A stretch of DNA of 51,337 nt. It comes from Streptomyces verrucosisporus (lineage in GTDB: Bacteria > Actinomycetota > Actinomycetes > Streptomycetales > Streptomycetaceae). The stretch is taken from contig NZ_JADEYH010000033.1 in NCBI RefSeq assembly GCF_017114865.1, forward strand, positions 1-51,337. The letters are read 5' to 3'. Under the pieces are notes generated by a model that saw only the letters and a program-made list of their open reading frames with translations, did not search any database and was not told the DNA's origin. Positions within the stretch are counted from its first letter, which is position 1; each line of letters begins with the position of its first letter. Shown one piece after another: positions 15,423 through 24,578 of the stretch. The translations under genes and the position numbers were made by a program.

Positions 15423-15482
15423 CCGCGCGGAGCCCGTACGGGCACCGGTTCCTCCGGTCGCAGTCGTACGGGCCCCGCGCGG
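15423..15482. terminator. bidirectional terminator after the HIT gene
   Basis: The arms 15423-15440 and 15465-15482 are complementary at 17 of 18 positions. The loop contains an inner ACCGG/CCGGT stem. It lies between the convergent HIT gene and the leftward membrane-protein gene. Confidence 0.75.
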
Positions 15483-15505
15483 CCGTCGTGACCCTCCGGA
15501 GCGGG

Positions 15506-17188
15506 TCAGGAGGCGTTGTAGACGTCGGCGTTGCCCGGCTCGGCGCCCTGCACCTGGCCGCTGAGGTTCAGGGAACGGGCGCTGAACTTCTCGATGTCCA
15601 CGTTGTTCTCCTTGAGCACCTTCAGGGCCGCCGCGTGCACCACCCGCAGCACCGGAGTGGCCGCGCGCAGGGCGTCGTCGGCCATGAAGCGGTGGCGCCA
15701 GGGCTTGTCGGCCCACACGTGCCGCAGCCCGAAGGGTTCGGGGAGGCTCAGCTTGCCGCCCATGAAGTCCAGTACCGGCGGGAACCACGTCAGAGGGGCG
15801 CGCACCGCCAGCCGCACCACCTCGCTGGGCTGGATCAGCGGCAGCTCGATGTCCTTGGTCTCCCAGAACCGGACGGGCTTGGAGACCGTCTTCTTCCTCG
15901 GCGACGGTTTGGAGAAGAACACCGGGTGGACCGGTCCGAGCGCGTGGCCGGTGACCTCGATGCGCAGGGTGTGGTGCAGCACGGTCACGTTGACCAGCAG
16001 GGTGAGCACGAGCTGGCCGTCCCACAGCACGAACTGAACGCCGAGGTAGTGGCGGTTGCCGCTGCCGAACTGCTGCTCGTTGCAGATCCGCTGGACCTCG
16101 AACTCCTTGACGCTGTACGCCTCGACGTTCTGGCCGTCGGGCCGGGAGACGTCCGAGGCGCCCTCCCCGACGGGGGAGACCACCCAGTGCCGGACGGAGG
16201 GCTTGGGGAAACCGCCGGTGTGCAGCGGGGTGCGCTCCAGCATCCGCAGCTGGTCGTGGATCGCGCGTGCCACGTCCCAGCTCCGGAAGGGGTTGATCTC
16301 GGTGCCGGGGGAGGCCGGCACCAGCTCCTCGGCCAGCTGCCAGCTGCCCCAGCGGGTGCCCATGCCGAGTATCCCCTTGGGGCCGGCGTAGAAGACCACG
16401 TTGCTGCGCTGCTCGGCCGTCAGCTTGGCCAGATTCAGCCTTATGCTCTCCGCGCCCGCGTCGCCGGGGGCGTGCGGCACGGCCTCGGGGATCTTGGCGC
16501 CGATGCCGCCGCCCGACAGCAGGCCCTCCCAGCGGGAACGCAGGTCCTTGGCGTAGCGCTCGCAGATCTGCTTGGCCAGCAGCCACCCCACCACCGGGGC
16601 GACCAGCATCACGCGCAGGTAGATCGCCCAGAAGCCGGTGAACGGCAGCTTCAGCACGAAGACCCCCGCCAGCACGCCGAAGGCGACGAGCACGCCCATG
16701 CCCAGCGCCCCGGCCCTGCGGTCCTGTGCGCCCGCCAGGGTGCGGCGCAGCTGGAAGCCTCCGAGCCACAGCAGGACGCCGGGCAGGAAGAGCACCCCGA
16801 AGAGCACCATCACCACCGTCAGCCGGGTGTCGCGCTCCCGGCGGATGCGGTTGGCCGCCAGGCAGTGCTCGACCACGGCCTGCGGCTCGCAGCCGAAGGA
16901 CTGGATCAGCGCCTTGCGGGCGCCGCCGAGCATCCGCGACTGGACCGCGCGGGAGAAGGCCTCGCCCAGGTTCGGCTCGAACAGCGAGAAGCGGGGAGCG
17001 GAGACCTTGGCGGCGTCGTTCGCCGCGAGCAGGTCCGTCACCGGGCCGTCGCGGTAGGCGGCCGAGGCCAGCGCCTGGGTGGCGGCGGTCTGCCCGCCGC
17101 CCGCCACGGTCAACGGGACCTGCGCGCCGGGACTGAAGTCGTACGCGCCGCCCGCGACGTCATCGAAGCCCGCCAATGGTGCCCCCAC
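15506..17188 (-). CDS. membrane protein of unknown function, conserved in Streptomyces
   Basis: About 560 residues from GTG 17188. The region around residues 120-220 holds three to four hydrophobic segments (LTVVMVLFGVLFLPGVLLWL; ALGMGVLVAFGVLAGVFVL; IYLRVMLVAPVVGWLLA). A long soluble C-terminal part follows, with conserved-looking stretches such as NVVFYAGPKGILGMGTRWG and LPEPFGLRHVWADKPWRH. I do not recognise a domain. The start is uncertain: GTG 17188 and GTG 17251 are both possible and neither has a strong ribosome site. It is downstream of, and codirectional with, the EF-G-like gene. Confidence 0.72.
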   Translation of the reverse strand: MGAPLAGFDDVAGGAYDFSPGAQVPLTVAGGGQTAATQALASAAYRDGPVTDLLAANDAAKVSAPRFSLFEPNLGEAFSRAVQSRMLGGARKALIQSFGCEPQAVVEHCLAANRIRRERDTRLTVVMVLFGVLFLPGVLLWLGGFQLRRTLAGAQDRRAGALGMGVLVAFGVLAGVFVLKLPFTGFWAIYLRVMLVAPVVGWLLAKQICERYAKDLRSRWEGLLSGGGIGAKIPEAVPHAPGDAGAESIRLNLAKLTAEQRSNVVFYAGPKGILGMGTRWGSWQLAEELVPASPGTEINPFRSWDVARAIHDQLRMLERTPLHTGGFPKPSVRHWVVSPVGEGASDVSRPDGQNVEAYSVKEFEVQRICNEQQFGSGNRHYLGVQFVLWDGQLVLTLLVNVTVLHHTLRIEVTGHALGPVHPVFFSKPSPRKKTVSKPVRFWETKDIELPLIQPSEVVRLAVRAPLTWFPPVLDFMGGKLSLPEPFGLRHVWADKPWRHRFMADDALRAATPVLRVVHAAALKVLKENNVDIEKFSARSLNLSGQVQGAEPGNADVYNAS

Positions 17189-17313
17189 TCCGCTTGCGCC
17201 GTCCGACGTCAGGCTCGTACCGACCGTTCCCAACCACGGCCCGTCGCACACCTGTTGATGCCAGTGCGTGCCGCGCCCGACGCCGCGGGGCTCAGCGTAC
17301 CGTCACCGGGGGG

Positions 17314-19536
17314 TCACGCCGCGCGGCTTTCGGCCTGCCCGCGGAGCCGTTCCGCGACCTGCCGCGGCACCGGTTCGTGGCGCAGGCGGGAGCGGGTGAA
17401 GCGGCCCGTGCCGTGCGAGAGGGAGCGCAGGTCCACCGCGTAGCGGCCGATCTCCGACTGGGGGACCTCCGCGCGCACCAGGGTGCTGCCGCCAAAGACC
17501 TGCTCGGTGCCCACCACCCGGCCGCGCCGCCCCGAAAGATCGCTCATCACCGCGCCCACGTACTCGTCGGCGACCGTCACCCGCACCTCGTCGACCGGCT
17601 CCAGCAGGTGGATCCGCGCGCCGGCGGCGGCCTCGCGCAGTGCCAGGGCGCCCGCCGTCTGGAAGGCGGCGTCGGAGGAGTCCACCGAGTGCGCCTTGCC
17701 GTCGACGAGGGTGACGCGCACGTCCACCAGGGGGTGGCCGGTGGCCACCCCGCGCGCGGCCTGGGCCCGCACTCCCTTCTCCACCGAAGGGATGAACTGG
17801 CGCGGTACCGCGCCTCCCACCACCTCGTCGGCGAACTCGATGCCCGAGCCGGCCGGCAGCGGTTCCACGGTGATCTCGCAGACGGCGTACTGGCCGTGGC
17901 CGCCGGACTGCTTGACGTGCCGCCCGCGCGCGGCGGCCCGCTCGGCGAAGGTCTCGCGCAGGGCCACCCGGTGGGGCACGGCGTCGACCCGGACGCCGTA
18001 GCGGGTGCGCAGCCGCTCCAGGGCCACGTCCCGGTGGGCCTCGCCCATGCACCACAGCACCAGCTGGCGGGTGTCGGGGTTCTGCTCCAGGCGCAGGGTG
18101 GGGTCCTCGGCGGTCAGCCGGGCCAGTCCCTGGGAGAGCCTGTCCTCGTCGCTCCTGGCGTGCGCCCGGACGGCCACCGGCAGCAGCGGGTCGGGCATCA
18201 CCCACGGCTCCATCACCAGCGGATCGCCCTTGTCCGACAGGGTGTCGCCGGTCTCGGCTCGGGAGAGTTTGGCGACACAGGCCAGATCGCCCGCCACGGC
18301 CTCCGGCAGATGGCGCTGCTGCCCGCCGAAGGGGCTGGTCAGGGCTCCGACGCGTTCGTCCGCGTCATGGGGCCGCCCGGTGGGGGCGCCATCGCGGTCG
18401 GTCAGGCCGTGGCCGCACACGTGCACGGGGGTGTCCGGGCGCAGGGTGCCGGAGAAGACCCGCACCAGCGACATCCGCCCCACGTAGGGGTCGGAGGAGG
18501 TCCTGATCACCTCGGCGGCCAGCGGCCCCCCGGGGTCGCACGCCAGCGGGGGCCGGGGCCGGCCGTCGGGAGCGGTGACCGGGGGCACCTCGCGTTCCTC
18601 GGGGGTGGGGAAGCCGCGGGTGACCAGCTCCAGCAGCTCCACCGTGCCCAGGCCCTGCCGGGCTCCCTCCGCGGCGGGGGCCGCGGCCAGGACGGGGTGG
18701 AACACACCGCGGGCGACGGCCTTCTCCAGGTCCCGCACCAGCGTCTCCACCTCGACGTCCGCGCCGCCGAGGTAGCGGTCCATCAGGGTCTCGTCCTCGC
18801 TCTCGGCGATGATGCCCTCGATCAGCCGGGCGCGGGCGTCGGCGATCAGCGGGAGGTGCTCGGGGTCCGGGGCGCGTTCGGCTCGCTCGCCCGCGGAGTA
18901 GTCGAGGATCCGCTGCGACAGCAGCCCGATCAGCCCGGCGACCGGCGCGTGCCCGTCGGGCCGCCCCTCCGGCGGATCCCCGTGCATGGGCAGGTACAGC
19001 GGGAGCACGGCGTCGGGGTCGTCGCCGCCGAGGACCCGCCGGCAGATGTCGGTCATCTCCCCGAAGTCCGCGCGGGAGGCCTCCAGATGGGTGACGACGA
19101 TGGCGCGCGGCATCCCGACGGAGGCACACTCCTCCCACACCAGCCGGGTCGACCCGTCCACGCCGTCGGCGGCCGAGACGACGAAGAGGGCCGCGTCCGC
19201 CGCCCGCAGACCGGCCCGCAGCTGCCCGGTGAAGTCGGCGTAGCCGGGGGTGTCCAGGAGGTTGACCTTGGCGCCGTCCCACTCCACGGGGACCAGGGAG
19301 AGCTGGACCGAGCGCTGCTGCCGGTGCTCGATCCCGTCGTGGTCGGAGACGGTGGTGCCGTCCTCGACCCGGCCCGCCCGGAGCAGTGCCCCCGAGGTCT
19401 GGGCGAGCGCCTCGACCAGTGTCGTCTTCCCCGCGCCGCTGTGGCCGACCAGCGCCACGTTCCGTATGGAGCCGGGCCGGTCGGCCACCGGCGCCCTTCC
19501 CGCGGCCCCGGTGTGCGTACTCGTCCTGTCGCCCAT
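17314..19536 (-). CDS. elongation factor G-like protein (FusA2/EF-G2 type) with degenerate GTP motifs
   Basis: A 740-residue translation-factor GTPase homologue with all five EF-G domains by length and order. G1 GHSGAGKTT (31-39) and G3 DTPGY (95-99) are intact. Switch I lacks the usual GIT threonine (QQRSVQLS at 73-80), and the NKxD guanine motif is replaced by THLE (149-152). In the C-terminal half, GGHGQYAVCEITVEPL and LREAAAGARIHLLEPVDEV are the conserved domain IV/V segments. Mycobacterial EF-G2 binds GTP but is reported not to support translocation; this protein probably also has a non-canonical role. Start ATG 19536 has GGAGGAC upstream. It is divergent from pgsA. Confidence 0.88.
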   Translation of the reverse strand: MGDRTSTHTGAAGRAPVADRPGSIRNVALVGHSGAGKTTLVEALAQTSGALLRAGRVEDGTTVSDHDGIEHRQQRSVQLSLVPVEWDGAKVNLLDTPGYADFTGQLRAGLRAADAALFVVSAADGVDGSTRLVWEECASVGMPRAIVVTHLEASRADFGEMTDICRRVLGGDDPDAVLPLYLPMHGDPPEGRPDGHAPVAGLIGLLSQRILDYSAGERAERAPDPEHLPLIADARARLIEGIIAESEDETLMDRYLGGADVEVETLVRDLEKAVARGVFHPVLAAAPAAEGARQGLGTVELLELVTRGFPTPEEREVPPVTAPDGRPRPPLACDPGGPLAAEVIRTSSDPYVGRMSLVRVFSGTLRPDTPVHVCGHGLTDRDGAPTGRPHDADERVGALTSPFGGQQRHLPEAVAGDLACVAKLSRAETGDTLSDKGDPLVMEPWVMPDPLLPVAVRAHARSDEDRLSQGLARLTAEDPTLRLEQNPDTRQLVLWCMGEAHRDVALERLRTRYGVRVDAVPHRVALRETFAERAAARGRHVKQSGGHGQYAVCEITVEPLPAGSGIEFADEVVGGAVPRQFIPSVEKGVRAQAARGVATGHPLVDVRVTLVDGKAHSVDSSDAAFQTAGALALREAAAGARIHLLEPVDEVRVTVADEYVGAVMSDLSGRRGRVVGTEQVFGGSTLVRAEVPQSEIGRYAVDLRSLSHGTGRFTRSRLRHEPVPRQVAERLRGQAESRAA

Positions 19537-19819
19537 GTCCTCCGCCTCCCGGTCCGCGCGGCTGGGTCGGATGGTCGTGTGCCGATCGCACCAGAGGTGC
19601 TCCTTCGAGCTTTCCACCGCCGCCGGAGTCCGTCCATACGTGGCGTTCGCCGGAACCATGAGTAAAAGGCGCAAAACTGGTTTTCGAGGGTGGATCGTGA
19701 CCAGAAGGGCGGAAGTGGCGGCCGTCGTGACGCACCGGCGGTGCCCCGGGTGCGGCTGGCTACGATGGGCGCGCCGACGGCCCCCCGGTCGCCGGCCCAC
19801 CTCGACCTCCGGGAAGGCC

Positions 19820-20551
19820 ATGCTGAACAAGTACGCGCGTGCGTTCTTCACGCGTGTTCTCACACCGTTCGCCGCCCTGCTCCTCCGGCTGGGGGTCAGC
19901 CCCGACACGGTCACGCTCATCGGCACCGGTGGAGTCATGGCGGGGGCGCTGGCCTTCTTCCCCCGCGGCGAGTTCTTCTGGGGCACCGTCGTCATCACCC
20001 TGTTCGTCTTCTCCGACCTGGTCGACGGCACCATGGCGCGGCAGTCGGGCCGCTCCAGCCGCTGGGGCGCCTTCCTGGACTCCACCCTCGACCGCGTCGC
20101 CGACGCGGCCGTCTTCGGCGGCATCGCGCTGTGGTACGCGGGCGGGGGCGGAGACCCGGTGCTGTGCGCGGTGGCGATCTTCTGCCTGGCGAGCGGCCAG
20201 GTCGTGTCGTACACCAAGGCTCGCGGCGAGAGCATCGGCCTGCCGGTGAACGTCAACGGCCTGGTCGAGCGCGCCGAGCGGCTGGTGATCACACTGGTGT
20301 GCGCCGGGCTCGCCGGGTTCGAGACCACCTTCGGCGTCCCGTACATCGGGATCCTGCTGCCCGTCGCCCTGTGGGTGGTGGCCGCGGGCAGCCTGGTGAC
20401 GATCCTGCAGCGGATGGTGACGGTCCGGCGGGAGGCCGCCGAGGCCGACGCCGCCCCCGCCCGGGGAGGAGCCGCCTCCACCGGGGGCGGGGCCACGGAG
20501 CCGGGACGCGACGGGGCCACCGCGACCGAGCGGGGAGGCGGCAGCTCATGA
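19820..20551 (+). CDS. pgsA: phosphatidylinositol phosphate synthase (CDP-alcohol phosphatidyltransferase)
   Basis: A 243-residue membrane enzyme that transfers the phosphatidyl group from CDP-diacylglycerol to inositol 1-phosphate, the first step of PI and PI-mannoside synthesis in actinobacteria. The signature D-x2-DG-x2-AR-x8-G-x3-D-x3-D is seen as DLVDGTMARQSGRSSRWG followed by AFLDSTLDR (about residues 72-98). Six membrane helices are predicted. The C-terminal about 35 residues are a disordered Gly/Ala tail. Start ATG 19820 has GGGAAGG upstream. It overlaps patA by ATGA. Confidence 0.93.
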   Translation: MLNKYARAFFTRVLTPFAALLLRLGVSPDTVTLIGTGGVMAGALAFFPRGEFFWGTVVITLFVFSDLVDGTMARQSGRSSRWGAFLDSTLDRVADAAVFGGIALWYAGGGGDPVLCAVAIFCLASGQVVSYTKARGESIGLPVNVNGLVERAERLVITLVCAGLAGFETTFGVPYIGILLPVALWVVAAGSLVTILQRMVTVRREAAEADAAPARGGAASTGGGATEPGRDGATATERGGGSS

Positions 20552-21516
20552 GGGAGCGGATGACCGACGCCCTGTACGGGCTGGGCTGGGGCGCGGTCAA
20601 GCGCCTCCCCGAACCCGCGGCCGCGGTCCTGGGCCGCGCCGTCGCCGACGCCGCCTGGCGGCGCCGGGGTCAGGGGGTACTGCGCCTGGAGGCCAACTAT
20701 GCCCGGGTGGTCCCCGGAGCGGGCCCCGAGCGGCTGGCCGAACTGTCCCGCGCGGGGATGCGCTCGTACCTGCGCTACTGGATGGAGTCCTTCCGGCTGC
20801 CGGTGTGGGACGCGGCGCGCATCCGCGACGGTGTCGAGGTCACCGACCTGAACCGGCTCACCGACACGCTGGGCTCCGGCCGCGGCGTGGTCCTGGCGCT
20901 GCCGCACATGGGCAACTGGGACCTGGCCGGCGCCTACCTCACCACCGGCCTGGGCATCCCGTTCACCACCGTCGCCGAACGCCTCAGACCCGAGACCCTG
21001 TACGACCGCTTCGTCGCCTACCGCGAGGGCCTGGGCATGGAGGTGCTGCCGCACACCGGCGGAGCCGCCTTCGGCACCCTGGCCCGGCGGCTGCGGGCGG
21101 GCGGGCTGGTGGCACTGGTGGCCGACCGGGACCTGTCCTCCTCCGGCGTCGAGGTCGACTTCTTCGGCGAGCCGGCCCGGATGCCGGCCGGCCCGGCCAT
21201 GCTGGCGCTGCAGACCGGGGCCGCGCTGCTGCCGGCCTACCTGTGGTTCGACGAGACGCCCGTGATGAAGGGACGCGTCCTGCCGCCGGTCCAGGCGCCC
21301 GCCGAGGGCACCCGCAGGGAGAAGGCCGCCGCCATGACCCAGGCGGTGGCGGACGGCTTCGCGGCGGGCATCGCCGAACACCCCGAGGACTGGCACATGC
21401 TGCAGAGACTGTGGTCGGCGGACCTCGAGCCGCGGACCGGACCGGGGACCGGGCCGGAGACGGGACAGGGCCCGGCCGGCTCGGGCCCGGCCGGCCGGGA
21501 GGCGGGGAAGCGGTGA
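20548..21516 (+). CDS. patA: phosphatidylinositol mannoside acyltransferase
   Basis: A 322-residue lysophospholipid-type acyltransferase (LpxL/HtrB superfamily) that acylates a mannose of PIM. The catalytic HxxxxD motif is HMGNWD near residue 119, and VADRDLSSSGVEVDFFGEPA contains the second conserved block. An N-terminal amphipathic helix would place it at the cytoplasmic face of the membrane. It is translationally coupled to pgsA upstream and pimA downstream (four-base overlaps on both sides), so the operon encodes three successive PI-mannoside steps. The last 30 residues are Gly/Pro-rich tail. Confidence 0.92.
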   Translation: MRERMTDALYGLGWGAVKRLPEPAAAVLGRAVADAAWRRRGQGVLRLEANYARVVPGAGPERLAELSRAGMRSYLRYWMESFRLPVWDAARIRDGVEVTDLNRLTDTLGSGRGVVLALPHMGNWDLAGAYLTTGLGIPFTTVAERLRPETLYDRFVAYREGLGMEVLPHTGGAAFGTLARRLRAGGLVALVADRDLSSSGVEVDFFGEPARMPAGPAMLALQTGAALLPAYLWFDETPVMKGRVLPPVQAPAEGTRREKAAAMTQAVADGFAAGIAEHPEDWHMLQRLWSADLEPRTGPGTGPETGQGPAGSGPAGREAGKR

Positions 21517-22685
21517 GGATCGGCATCGTCTGCCCCTACTCCTGGGACGTCCCCGGCGGTGTCCAGTTCCACATCCGGGACCTGGCCCAGCACCTCACGG
21601 GCCTCGGGCACGAGGTGTCCGTCCTCGCCCCGGCCGAGGAGGAGACCCCCCTGCCGCCGTACGTCGTACCGGCCGGGAGGGCCGTCCCCGTCCCGTACAA
21701 CGGCTCGGTCGCCCGGCTGAACTTCGGCTTCCTGTCGGCGGCGAGGGTGCGCCGCTGGGTGCACGAGGGCGCCTTCGACGTCCTGCACATCCACGAACCC
21801 GCCACGCCCTCGCTCTCACTGCTGGCCTGCTGGGCGGCGCAGGGGCCGATCGTGGCCACCTTCCACACCTCCAACCCGCGCTCGCGGGCGATGATCGCCG
21901 CCTACCCGATCCTGCAGCCCGCGCTGGAGAAGATCAGCGCGCGGATCGCGGTCAGCGAGTACGCTCGCCGCACCCTGGTCGAGCACCTGGGCGGGGACGC
22001 GGTCGTCATCCCCAACGGCGTGGACGTGGGCTTCTTCGCGGACGCCGGGCCCAAGGCCGAGTGGCAGGGCCGCGACGGCGGGAACACCATCGGCTTCATC
22101 GGGCGCATCGACGAGCCCCGCAAGGGGCTTCCCGTGCTGATGAGGGCGCTGCCGCGGATCCTCGCCGAACGCCCCGGCACCCGCCTGCTGGTGGCCGGGC
22201 GCGGCGACGAGGAGGAGGCCGTCGCCGGCCTGCCGCGCGAGCTGCGCGACCGCGTGGAGTTCCTGGGCATGGTCAGCGACGAGGACAAGGCGCGGCTGCT
22301 GCGCAGCGTGGACCTGTACATCGCCCCCAACACCGGCGGCGAGTCCTTCGGCATCATCCTGGTGGAGGCGATGTCCGCCGGGGCCCCGGTGCTCGCCAGC
22401 GATCTGGACGCCTTCGCCCAGGTGCTGGACGGGGGAGAGGCCGGCGAGCTGTACGCCAACGAGGACGCGGGCGCGCTGGCCGCCGCCGCGGTGCGCCTGC
22501 TGGGCGACCCGCGCCGCCGCGCGGAGCTGCGCGAGCGCGGCGGCCGCCATGTACGCCGCTTCGACTGGTCCACCGTCGGCGCGGACATCCTGTCCGTCTA
22601 CGAGACCGTCACCGACGGCGCCGCCTCGGTCGCGCCGGACGAGCGGGCGGGGCTGCGGGCCCGGCTGGGCCTGGCCCGGGACTGA
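21513..22685 (+). CDS. pimA: phosphatidylinositol alpha-mannosyltransferase
   Basis: A 390-residue GT4 glycosyltransferase using GDP-mannose to add the first mannose to PI. The N-terminal Rossmann domain starts RIGIVCPYSWDVPGGVQFHI, matching PimA, with the acceptor-side FHTSN segment. The donor-binding half has GFIGRIDEPRKGL, the LLVAGRGD strand and the EX7E motif ESFGIILVE. Start GTG 21513 overlaps the patA stop. It works at the inner face of the membrane with PgsA and PatA. Confidence 0.94.
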   Translation: MRIGIVCPYSWDVPGGVQFHIRDLAQHLTGLGHEVSVLAPAEEETPLPPYVVPAGRAVPVPYNGSVARLNFGFLSAARVRRWVHEGAFDVLHIHEPATPSLSLLACWAAQGPIVATFHTSNPRSRAMIAAYPILQPALEKISARIAVSEYARRTLVEHLGGDAVVIPNGVDVGFFADAGPKAEWQGRDGGNTIGFIGRIDEPRKGLPVLMRALPRILAERPGTRLLVAGRGDEEEAVAGLPRELRDRVEFLGMVSDEDKARLLRSVDLYIAPNTGGESFGIILVEAMSAGAPVLASDLDAFAQVLDGGEAGELYANEDAGALAAAAVRLLGDPRRRAELRERGGRHVRRFDWSTVGADILSVYETVTDGAASVAPDERAGLRARLGLARD

Positions 22686-22706
22686 ACCGAGGGGAACCTT
22701 CCGACC

Positions 22707-23267
22707 GTGACCACCACGATCGTCTGGATCGCGGCCGCGCTGCTGCTCGTCGCCGTCTACCTGAGCTGGACCGCCGGACGCCTGGACCGGCTGCACGCCC
22801 GGATCGACGCGGCCCGCGCCGCCCTGGACGCGCAGCTGCTGAGGCGTGCCTCCGTCGCGCAGGAGCTGGCGACCGCGGGAGTGCTGGACCCGGCCGCCTC
22901 CATCGTCCTGTACCAGGCCGCCCACGACGCCCGGCAGGCCGAGGAGGAGCATCGGGAGGTCGCCGAGAGCGAGCTCAGCCAGGCCCTGCGAGCGGTGTTC
23001 GCCGAGGGCGCGCAACTGGAGGCGGTACGGGCGGCGCCCGGCGGTGAGGCGACCGCCGAGGAGCTGGCCGCCGCGGTGCGCCGGGTGCCCATGGCGCGGC
23101 GCTTCCACAACGACGCGGTGCGGGCCGCCCGCGCGCTGCGCCGCCACCGCAAGGTGCGCTGGTTCCGGCTGGCCGGGCACGCCCCCTTCCCGCTGGCCTT
23201 CGAGATGGACGACGAGCCGCCGGCGGTCCTGGCGGACCGGACGGGCCCGCTCAGGGAAGGCCACTGA
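22707..23267 (+). CDS. LemA-like membrane-anchored protein, conserved hypothetical
   Basis: A 186-residue protein with one N-terminal membrane helix (TIVWIAAALLLVAVYLSW), followed by a mostly helical, charged region. The segment LDRLHARIDAARAALDAQLL resembles the first helix of LemA proteins, which start with a helix containing VDEAWSQIDVQL-like sequence. The C-terminal about 60 residues (RRHRKVRWFRLAGHAPFPLAFE) differ from LemA. Start GTG 22707 has GAGGGGA upstream, 21 bases after pimA, so it is probably the last gene of the phospholipid operon. Function unknown. Confidence 0.72.
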   Translation: MTTTIVWIAAALLLVAVYLSWTAGRLDRLHARIDAARAALDAQLLRRASVAQELATAGVLDPAASIVLYQAAHDARQAEEEHREVAESELSQALRAVFAEGAQLEAVRAAPGGEATAEELAAAVRRVPMARRFHNDAVRAARALRRHRKVRWFRLAGHAPFPLAFEMDDEPPAVLADRTGPLREGH

Positions 23268-23276
23268 CTTTTGATT

Positions 23277-23294
23277 GGCCCTTTCGTGAGGGCC
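23277..23294 (+). terminator. short hairpin downstream of the PIM operon
   Basis: GGCCCT-TTCGTG-AGGGCC forms a 6-bp stem ten bases after the stop of the last gene. It is weaker than other terminators here. Confidence 0.4.
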
Positions 23295-23542
23295 GGTTGT
23301 TCCGTTTCATCGGCTCTGTAGCAGGGATCACCGTGAACTGGACCGGGCGACGAGCCCTCCGGGGAATCGAACTGGCCTACGATGGGTTCACCGTACGGCT
23401 GCCGCGCCCACCCGCGCGAGCAGCCCGGGCCGCCCGTCGGCCGGTGCCGTACGCCGCCGTCCAGCGTCCCGGCCGGTCCCGGACCGTCCGGCCCGTCCGG
23501 CCCGTCCTAACCACTGTCACCGTCGCCGAGTGAGGTCGCACC

Positions 23543-24472
23543 TTGTCCACCACGCCTTCCAGCACGCCCGAAACCGCCTCCGCGCCGGCCCCCGAGACCG
23601 GCACCGCGCGCGTCAAGCGCGGCATGGCCGAGCAGCTCAAGGGCGGTGTGATCATGGATGTGGTCACGCCGGAGCAGGCGAAGATCGCCGAGGACGCCGG
23701 CGCCGTCGCGGTCATGGCGCTGGAGCGGGTGCCCGCCGACATCCGCAAGGACGGCGGTGTGGCCCGCATGTCCGACCCGGACATGATCGAGGGGATCATC
23801 GACGCCGTCTCCATCCCGGTGATGGCCAAGTCCCGCATCGGCCACTTCGTCGAGGCCCAGGTACTCCAGGCGCTCGGCGTGGACTACATCGACGAGTCCG
23901 AGGTCCTCACCCCGGCCGACGAGGTCAACCACAGCGACAAGTGGGCCTTCACCACGCCCTTCGTCTGCGGCGCCACCAACCTGGGCGAGGCCCTGCGCCG
24001 GATCGCCGAGGGTGCGGCCATGATCCGCTCCAAGGGCGAGGCCGGCACCGGCAACGTCGTCGAGGCCGTCCGCCACCTGCGGCAGATCAAGAACGAGATC
24101 GCCCGTCTGCGCGGCTACGACAACAACGAGCTGTACGCCGCCGCCAAGGAGCTGCGCGCCCCCTACGAGCTGGTCCGCGAGGTGGCCGAGCTGGGCAAGC
24201 TGCCGGTCGTGCTGTTCTCCGCCGGCGGTGTGGCCACCCCGGCCGACGCCGCGCTGATGCGCCAGCTCGGGGCCGAGGGCGTCTTCGTCGGCTCGGGCAT
24301 CTTCAAGTCCGGCGACCCGGTCAAGCGCGCCGCCGCCATCGTGAAGGCCACCACCTTCTACGACGACCCCAAGGTCGTCGCGGACGCCTCCCGCGGCCTG
24401 GGAGAGGCCATGGTCGGCATCAACTGCGACACCCTGACCGAGGCCGAGAGGTTCGCCGGCCGCGGCTGGTGA
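23543..24472 (+). CDS. pdxS: pyridoxal 5'-phosphate synthase, PdxS subunit
   Basis: A 309-residue lyase subunit that builds PLP from ribose 5-phosphate, glyceraldehyde 3-phosphate and the ammonia delivered by PdxT. The TIM-barrel signature segments are clear: VKRGMAEQLKGGVIMDVVTP at the start of the core, PVMAKSRIGHFVEAQ with the imine-forming lysine, and GNVVEAVRHLRQIK. The first 20 or so residues are a disordered Thr/Ala/Pro extension. The start is TTG 23543, with GTGAGG about ten bases upstream; there is no in-frame ATG nearby. The 275-base region before it carries a TACGAT -10-like hexamer at 23378-23383. Confidence 0.96.
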   Translation: MSTTPSSTPETASAPAPETGTARVKRGMAEQLKGGVIMDVVTPEQAKIAEDAGAVAVMALERVPADIRKDGGVARMSDPDMIEGIIDAVSIPVMAKSRIGHFVEAQVLQALGVDYIDESEVLTPADEVNHSDKWAFTTPFVCGATNLGEALRRIAEGAAMIRSKGEAGTGNVVEAVRHLRQIKNEIARLRGYDNNELYAAAKELRAPYELVREVAELGKLPVVLFSAGGVATPADAALMRQLGAEGVFVGSGIFKSGDPVKRAAAIVKATTFYDDPKVVADASRGLGEAMVGINCDTLTEAERFAGRGW

Positions 24473-24578
24473 CCCGCGGCGCGCACCGCGCCCCCTCGGC
24501 CCGGGCGGCCCGCGCACCGCGGGCCGCCCGGGCCCGTACCGCCCGTCCGTCCCGTCCGTCCCCGAAGAGGTGCGCCCC

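Noticed and set aside
19537..21396. 620-codon upstream extension of the EF-G-like frame
   Set aside because: It runs antisense through pgsA and patA with no conserved sequence. ATG 19536 has a good ribosome site and the family N-terminus.
23297..23533. 78-codon frame between the LemA-like gene and pdxS
   Set aside because: It starts at TTG without a ribosome site and its second half is a Pro/Arg-rich translation of CCGGTCC-type repeats. The stretch more likely holds the pdxS promoter and leader.
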